From: Bacteroidota bacterium
GTDB lineage: Bacteria > Bacteroidota > Bacteroidia > Cytophagales > Cyclobacteriaceae
Length of the DNA: 18,704 nt
NCBI GenBank assembly: GCA_023412765.1
Contig: JAEZBX010000262.1
Span: 1 to 18,704, forward strand
Reading direction: 5' to 3'
In this document: positions 15,322 through 18,704 of the stretch, piece by piece
Numbering within the stretch: position 1 is the first letter of the stretch
How the letters are laid out: the number at the start of each line of letters is the position of its first letter
Notes under the pieces: model-generated
The model's input: only the letters and a program-made list of their open reading frames with translations
What the model was told of the DNA's origin: nothing
Databases searched by the model: none
Program-made: the position numbers and the translations under genes

Positions 15322-16041
15322 CTAATTCCCGCTGCTAGTCAACGCAGTCCTATCCGCCTTCTTCGATCCATTCTTGACATCCTCAATAACACGCCGGCCC
15401 ATTGTTCCGCGGAAGCGTTCCCAAAAACTTTCGCGTTCAGTTATGGATACAAAATTTTCAGCAAAAGCCGCTGTTGTATCAATCTTCGGAAGGGATCGGT
15501 CGTCGATATCGAGACGACTAAAGACAATTGGAATATGTTTCACACCGGGAGTGTAACGCTTCACAAATCTTCGCAACATTGCGGCTTGATAAGGGTCAGT
15601 GGCCAGAGCAATCTTTTGAAACCCTTTTTCCTTTGCCATCTTCCAGGAGAAGTACACATTTTCCGTGCTATGCTCAGCAGTTGTTTCGTAAAAAGTATGA
15701 TCCGAAGGAATACCAAGTGAGTCTGCCATGATTTTCATAGCGATACCTTCAACAAAATGAGTGTAGACCGGTCCGCCAGAAAAAATAATATTTTTAGTAA
15801 ATCCGCTGTCGTAAAGATGTTTCGCCCAATATAGTCGAAGGGTCATTACTGACGTGGTAGCTGACTTATCATAAGGTACGCCGGGCACGATAATAACATC
15901 ATAGGGTTTCTCTTTTTCAGCGCGGGCGTACGATTTTTCGGCAAATCGGGTAAAGCTGCAATGAGTTAAAAGCAAACACACTGCGAGCAAAATGTGAATT
16001 CTGATAAACCATTTAAATATCTTTCTCCAGGTGGGGTTCAT
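15322..16041 (-). CDS. YdcF/DUF218 family membrane-anchored protein
   Basis: From the ATG at 16041 the protein has 239 residues. A GTG at 16062, overlapping the recQ stop codon, would add seven. An N-terminal hydrophobic segment (IRIHILLAVCLLLTH, about 14-28) anchors it; the THC that follows is not a proper lipobox. The DUF218 domain follows (about 47-200): YDVIIVPGVPYD, LRLYWAKHLYDSGFTKNIIF, SGGPVYTHFVEG, TTAEHSTENVYFSWKMAKEK and IALATDPYQAAMLRRFV. DUF218 proteins such as YdcF and SanA are envelope-associated; some bind SAM or affect barrier function, but the reaction is not settled. It directly follows recQ on the same strand, so the two are probably co-transcribed. Confidence 0.85.
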   Translation of the reverse strand: MNPTWRKIFKWFIRIHILLAVCLLLTHCSFTRFAEKSYARAEKEKPYDVIIVPGVPYDKSATTSVMTLRLYWAKHLYDSGFTKNIIFSGGPVYTHFVEGIAMKIMADSLGIPSDHTFYETTAEHSTENVYFSWKMAKEKGFQKIALATDPYQAAMLRRFVKRYTPGVKHIPIVFSRLDIDDRSLPKIDTTAAFAENFVSITERESFWERFRGTMGRRVIEDVKNGSKKADRTALTSSGN

Positions 16042-16058
16042 AATACAATAACACGCTA

Positions 16059-17957
16059 TCACCTCTTTTGTTGTATGGCTCTTAATTTCCAGGCACTATC
16101 GTATTGCAGAATACCATCGTCAACCATCTCCCTAATCACATCCACAAACAGTTCGTGGTTCCGCGGGGCAATACGTTCTTCCAGTTCTTCGATAGTCATT
16201 TTGTCCTTGTTAAGCGTGGTTAAGATCTCGTCCCACAGTTCGTCAAATGCTGCCTGGTTATCCTTTTTTCGTCTTTCAACACAGACATCACAGATTCCAC
16301 AATTATCGTACGTCACTTCATTGAAATAATCCTGGATCATCTGCATTCTACAACGATGTTGAGTGGTAGCGAACGCAATCATCGCTTCCATTTTCTCTGT
16401 AATTAATTTTTTCCGGGCTGCCATTCTTGCTACATCTAAGGGCAGGGAAGACGCGTCGTGTCTGGGAGTTACAAACGTTATTTGAGGTTTTTCCTTGACA
16501 GGTTGATAGATTACCACTTTTAAAGAATGAAGGTGTTCCAGAATCAGGATCATTTCCTTCGTCGATACATTCAACCCTTTGGCTAGATAAGATTCCGAAA
16601 TTTTCACGAAGTCTGAAAAGAGTTCTCCGCCATACAAACGCAAAAGCATTTTAATAACGGGATCAAATTGAACATTGGCAATTTGAAATTCGTAAAGTTT
16701 TGTTTTGTCTACGGCGAAATGTAATTGCGACGGACTATAGAAACTTTCATTGAATTGAATGAAGCCCTCCTCCTCCAGTTTTTTGAGAGCCACGTAAACC
16801 TCAGCCGTGTGTTGTGAAAATCTTTCTGAAAAATCATGCAGATCAAAATCGAAGCTTTCACCGCTACCACTTCCGATCGCCAATTGATAATAGTTGGCCA
16901 GAGCCTGATAAACTTTCTTTAGTGCTTCAGGCGGCGGATGTGACTGCGCAACCTTTGCGGTTAGATTTTTTACATCGGCATCCTGATAAATTATTGCGGC
17001 GTATGAACGTTGTCCATCGCGGCCTGCGCGACCAGCCTCTTGATAATATGATTCAAGATTTTCTGGTAAGTCGATATGGATTACAGTACGCACGTCGGGC
17101 TTATCAATTCCCATACCGAAGGCGTTGGTAGCAACCATTACCCTCACTTTATTTTGGATCCACTCATCCTGCCTTCGTGATCGTACTTCAAAGTCAAGAC
17201 CTGCATGATAAAAGGTCGCCGATATCCTCCTTTTAATTAAAGTCTCGGCAACCTCTTGTGTAGCTTTGCGTGAGCGCACATATATAATCGCTGACCCGCG
17301 AACTTTTTGTAAAATCTCTAAGATTTTTCTTTCCTTATTTTCTGACTTCCGAACGACGAAAGAAAGGTTGTCGCGCGCGAACGATTTCCTGAACAATGCT
17401 TTTGGTTCCCTGAATGCTAGTTTATCCTGGATATCATCACAGACAATCTGCGTTGCAGATGCAGTAAGCGCAATAACAGGGACATCAGTTACTATTTCGC
17501 GCAATGAAGCAATCTTTAAATATGGCGGACGGAAATCGTATCCCCATTGAGAAATGCAATGCGCTTCGTCCACTGCGATGAGTCCCACCTTCATCTTCTT
17601 GACGCGCGCAATAAAGAGTTCGGTCTGTAATCTCTCGGGTGAGACATAAAGAAACTTGACTATGCCATACACGCAATTGTCAAGCAGGACATCCACTTGC
17701 GTGCGCGTCATGCCGGAATGAATAGCAACAGCTTCAATACCTTTTTTCTTCAGTTGACTTACCTGGTCTTTCATCAATGCGATCAACGGGGTGATTACTA
17801 TGCATAGCCCATCAAGCAGCATGGCAGGAACCTGAAAACAAACTGACTTGCCCCCGCCGGTAGGTAACAATGCAAGTGTATCGTGACCATTCAATACAGA
17901 ATTGATGATATCTTCCTGTAGAGGTCGAAAGGAAGAATGATTCCAGTAACGTTGCAA
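16059..17957 (-). CDS. recQ: RecQ family ATP-dependent DNA helicase
   Basis: The 632-residue protein has the full superfamily 2 set: the Q-motif region FRPLQ (10-14), Walker A LPTGGGKS (31-38), DEAH (130-133), TASAT and the AGRAGRDGQ motif VI. A four-cysteine zinc site with RecQ spacing (C-X16-C-X2-C-X2-C) is at 536, 553, 556 and 559. That is about 150 residues later than in E. coli RecQ, because about 190 residues of winged-helix-like sequence separate it from the helicase core. A C-terminal helical part (570-632) replaces a clear HRDC domain. The start is uncertain: the first standard codon is this TTG, but the codons before it read TPVAI, matching the usual family N-terminus, with no ATG, GTG or TTG before the in-frame stop at 18014-18012. 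Confidence 0.9.
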   Translation of the reverse strand: MQRYWNHSSFRPLQEDIINSVLNGHDTLALLPTGGGKSVCFQVPAMLLDGLCIVITPLIALMKDQVSQLKKKGIEAVAIHSGMTRTQVDVLLDNCVYGIVKFLYVSPERLQTELFIARVKKMKVGLIAVDEAHCISQWGYDFRPPYLKIASLREIVTDVPVIALTASATQIVCDDIQDKLAFREPKALFRKSFARDNLSFVVRKSENKERKILEILQKVRGSAIIYVRSRKATQEVAETLIKRRISATFYHAGLDFEVRSRRQDEWIQNKVRVMVATNAFGMGIDKPDVRTVIHIDLPENLESYYQEAGRAGRDGQRSYAAIIYQDADVKNLTAKVAQSHPPPEALKKVYQALANYYQLAIGSGSGESFDFDLHDFSERFSQHTAEVYVALKKLEEEGFIQFNESFYSPSQLHFAVDKTKLYEFQIANVQFDPVIKMLLRLYGGELFSDFVKISESYLAKGLNVSTKEMILILEHLHSLKVVIYQPVKEKPQITFVTPRHDASSLPLDVARMAARKKLITEKMEAMIAFATTQHRCRMQMIQDYFNEVTYDNCGICDVCVERRKKDNQAAFDELWDEILTTLNKDKMTIEELEERIAPRNHELFVDVIREMVDDGILQYDSAWKLRAIQQKR

Positions 17958-18088
17958 TATGGCAACCGGTGTTTCGATGTTAGTCTGAGTTAAAAGGAAT
18001 GAAAACGGATTTTATGGTATACCACCGGTGCAAAATATGAAGCGGAAGGAAATTAAGCGAAGAAAGTTGGGAGATTGTCCTGGGAAGA

Positions 18089-18255
18089 GGTATACGGTAT
18101 AAAGGTATAGGGTATAGGGTGGAGGAATTAATAAGGAATAGGGAATAAGGAATAAGGTGTGCCCGAACAGAAGGACTGCGCAATGAACTCGAGCGCACAC
18201 TCACACCCACACTCACAATTAACTGATCCGGATAGTATCGGGATTAACGGAATAG
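18089..18255 (+). repeat. Composite heptamer/hexamer repeat upstream of recQ
   Basis: The order is: GGTATAC/GGTATAG heptamers (18089-18117), GGAATAG/GGAATAA heptamers (18135-18155), GTGTGCCCGA, about 30 bases, CTCGAGCGC (18188-18196), CACTCA/CACCCA hexamers to about 18216, then AATTAACTGATCCGGATA and GGGATTAACGG. The same order of modules is found on the minus strand from 3913 back to 3561. This lies in the 747-base gene-free stretch 17958-18704; the short open frames there come from low-complexity sequence. Confidence 0.85.
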
Positions 18256-18315
18256 GGAGTATTTGACTAACATATGTGAAATTGTTTTGGCACGTTGATG
18301 ACAATTTTGAGTCGT

Positions 18316-18417
18316 CAACCCCATCCGGGGTTGGCTGCGTTTGTGCGTTAACCCCGGGTTCCGCTTTGGGGTTTCACTCAGCGTCACCCGGGGCTATTCA
18401 CATTGAATGCCCTTCGG
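18316..18417 (-). repeat. Palindromic hairpin element, left copy
   Basis: Read on the minus strand, CCGAAGG leads into AATGTGAATAGCCCCGGGTG. CCCCGGGT (18393-18386 on the plus strand as ACCCGGGG) pairs with ACCCGGGG further on (18359-18352). Inside this stem, a GA/GA mismatch pair is followed by CGCT pairing with AGCG, closing a 14-base loop containing GTGAAACCC. A second perfect hairpin, CAACCCCATCCGGGGTTG on the plus strand (18316-18333), completes the element. An inverted copy starts at 18645. Confidence 0.85.
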
Positions 18418-18644
18418 AATTCCGGCGCGAAGTCGCGAAAGTTTCACAATATAAAAGTTAAGTAAGTCGTACGTAGCCATATTAGACGCTGCGGCTTTTG
18501 CTTCGTTTACTTATCCAACCGCTGTACCGATCTCGAGTACACCTTGTCACTCTTAATGAACCGAGCAGAGAATACGCCCCATTACAACGGAGTGTCTATA
18601 CAGTTTATGAAGTTTCAGAGAACCAATTTGCTTCTGCGCCAAGT
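18418..18644. other. Gene-free core between the two inverted hairpin elements
   Basis: These 227 bases hold no credible coding region and no tandem repeat. The only local symmetry I see is a short CGCGA-AG-TCGCG near 18426-18437. With an inverted copy of the hairpin element on each side, the whole 18316-18704 unit could be a non-autonomous mobile element, or simply two independent insertions. The composition looks like the neighbouring spacers. Confidence 0.5.
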
Positions 18645-18704
18645 CCGAAGGTACTTGAATGTGAATAGCCCCGGGTGCGGCGGGGTGAAACCCTGGCCGT
18701 ACCC
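18645..18704 (+). repeat. Palindromic hairpin element, right copy (cut by window edge)
   Basis: CCGAAGG, then GAATGTGAATAGCCCCGGGTG (shared with the left copy), then GCGGC pairing with GCCGT around a 14-base loop that again contains GTGAAACCC. The window ends with ACCC, halfway into the strand that should pair with CCCCGGGT. The orientation is opposite to the left copy. Confidence 0.85.

Noticed and set aside
17980..18216. Two overlapping minus-strand open frames upstream of recQ
   Set aside because: They consist of translated heptamer and hexamer repeats and have no protein-like features.
18276..18461. 61-codon plus-strand open frame
   Set aside because: It runs through the palindromic hairpin element; both strands are constrained by pairing, not by coding.

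Overview
The window looks like chromosomal DNA from a Bacteroidota bacterium, most likely of the Cytophagales type. The reasons are: a secreted protein with a type IX secretion (T9SS) C-terminal sorting domain; an OstA-like LPS-transport protein next to tilS; the gene order bamD, rpoZ, coaBC, DUF4835 gene, recN; the long Bacteroidota form of the RNA polymerase omega subunit; and promoter elements of the TAnnTTTG type. No rRNA, tRNA, CRISPR array, phage gene or transposase gene was seen. Genus and species cannot be fixed from the sequence alone.

Layout. 1-536 (minus) is the N-terminal part of an HlyD/MacA-like efflux adaptor, with a perfect 9-bp dyad in its leader. 767-3417 (minus) is a tightly packed regulatory operon: ECF sigma factor, membrane anti-sigma-like protein, and an unrecognised exported protein. 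3418-3891 is a gene-free block of short tandem repeats that runs into the 3' end of a zinc-ribbon SAM methyltransferase (3892-4680). Then come mdh (4787-5716) and tilS (5901-7220), both minus. tilS is divergent from a plus-strand series: OstA-like protein, T9SS-sorted protein, then bamD, rpoZ, coaBC, DUF4835 gene, a 74-residue Sm-like candidate and recN (7286-15109). recN converges on a minus-strand pair, recQ followed by a YdcF/DUF218 gene (15322-17957). From 17958 to the end there is no gene, only repeats.

How the genes fit together. The plus-strand cluster combines envelope biogenesis (OstA-like LPS transport, BamD, an exported DUF4835 protein) with core housekeeping (omega subunit, CoA synthesis, RecN repair). 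The sigma/anti-sigma/exported-protein trio looks like a cell-surface signalling unit. MDH and TilS are standalone housekeeping genes, and RecQ adds DNA repair.

The most unusual content lies between the genes. At least nine short arrays with a strict 7-bp period but different unit sequences, joined to GTGAGT-type hexamers and CTCGAG sites, occupy nearly every longer spacer in the same modular order. They supply the stop codons of recN and of the methyltransferase, and they form a long inverted repeat between recN and the YdcF gene. A second, unrelated family at the right end is a pair of inverted CCCCGGGT hairpin elements whose stems differ in sequence but keep their pairing. The other notable point is the small Sm-like protein translationally coupled to recN.
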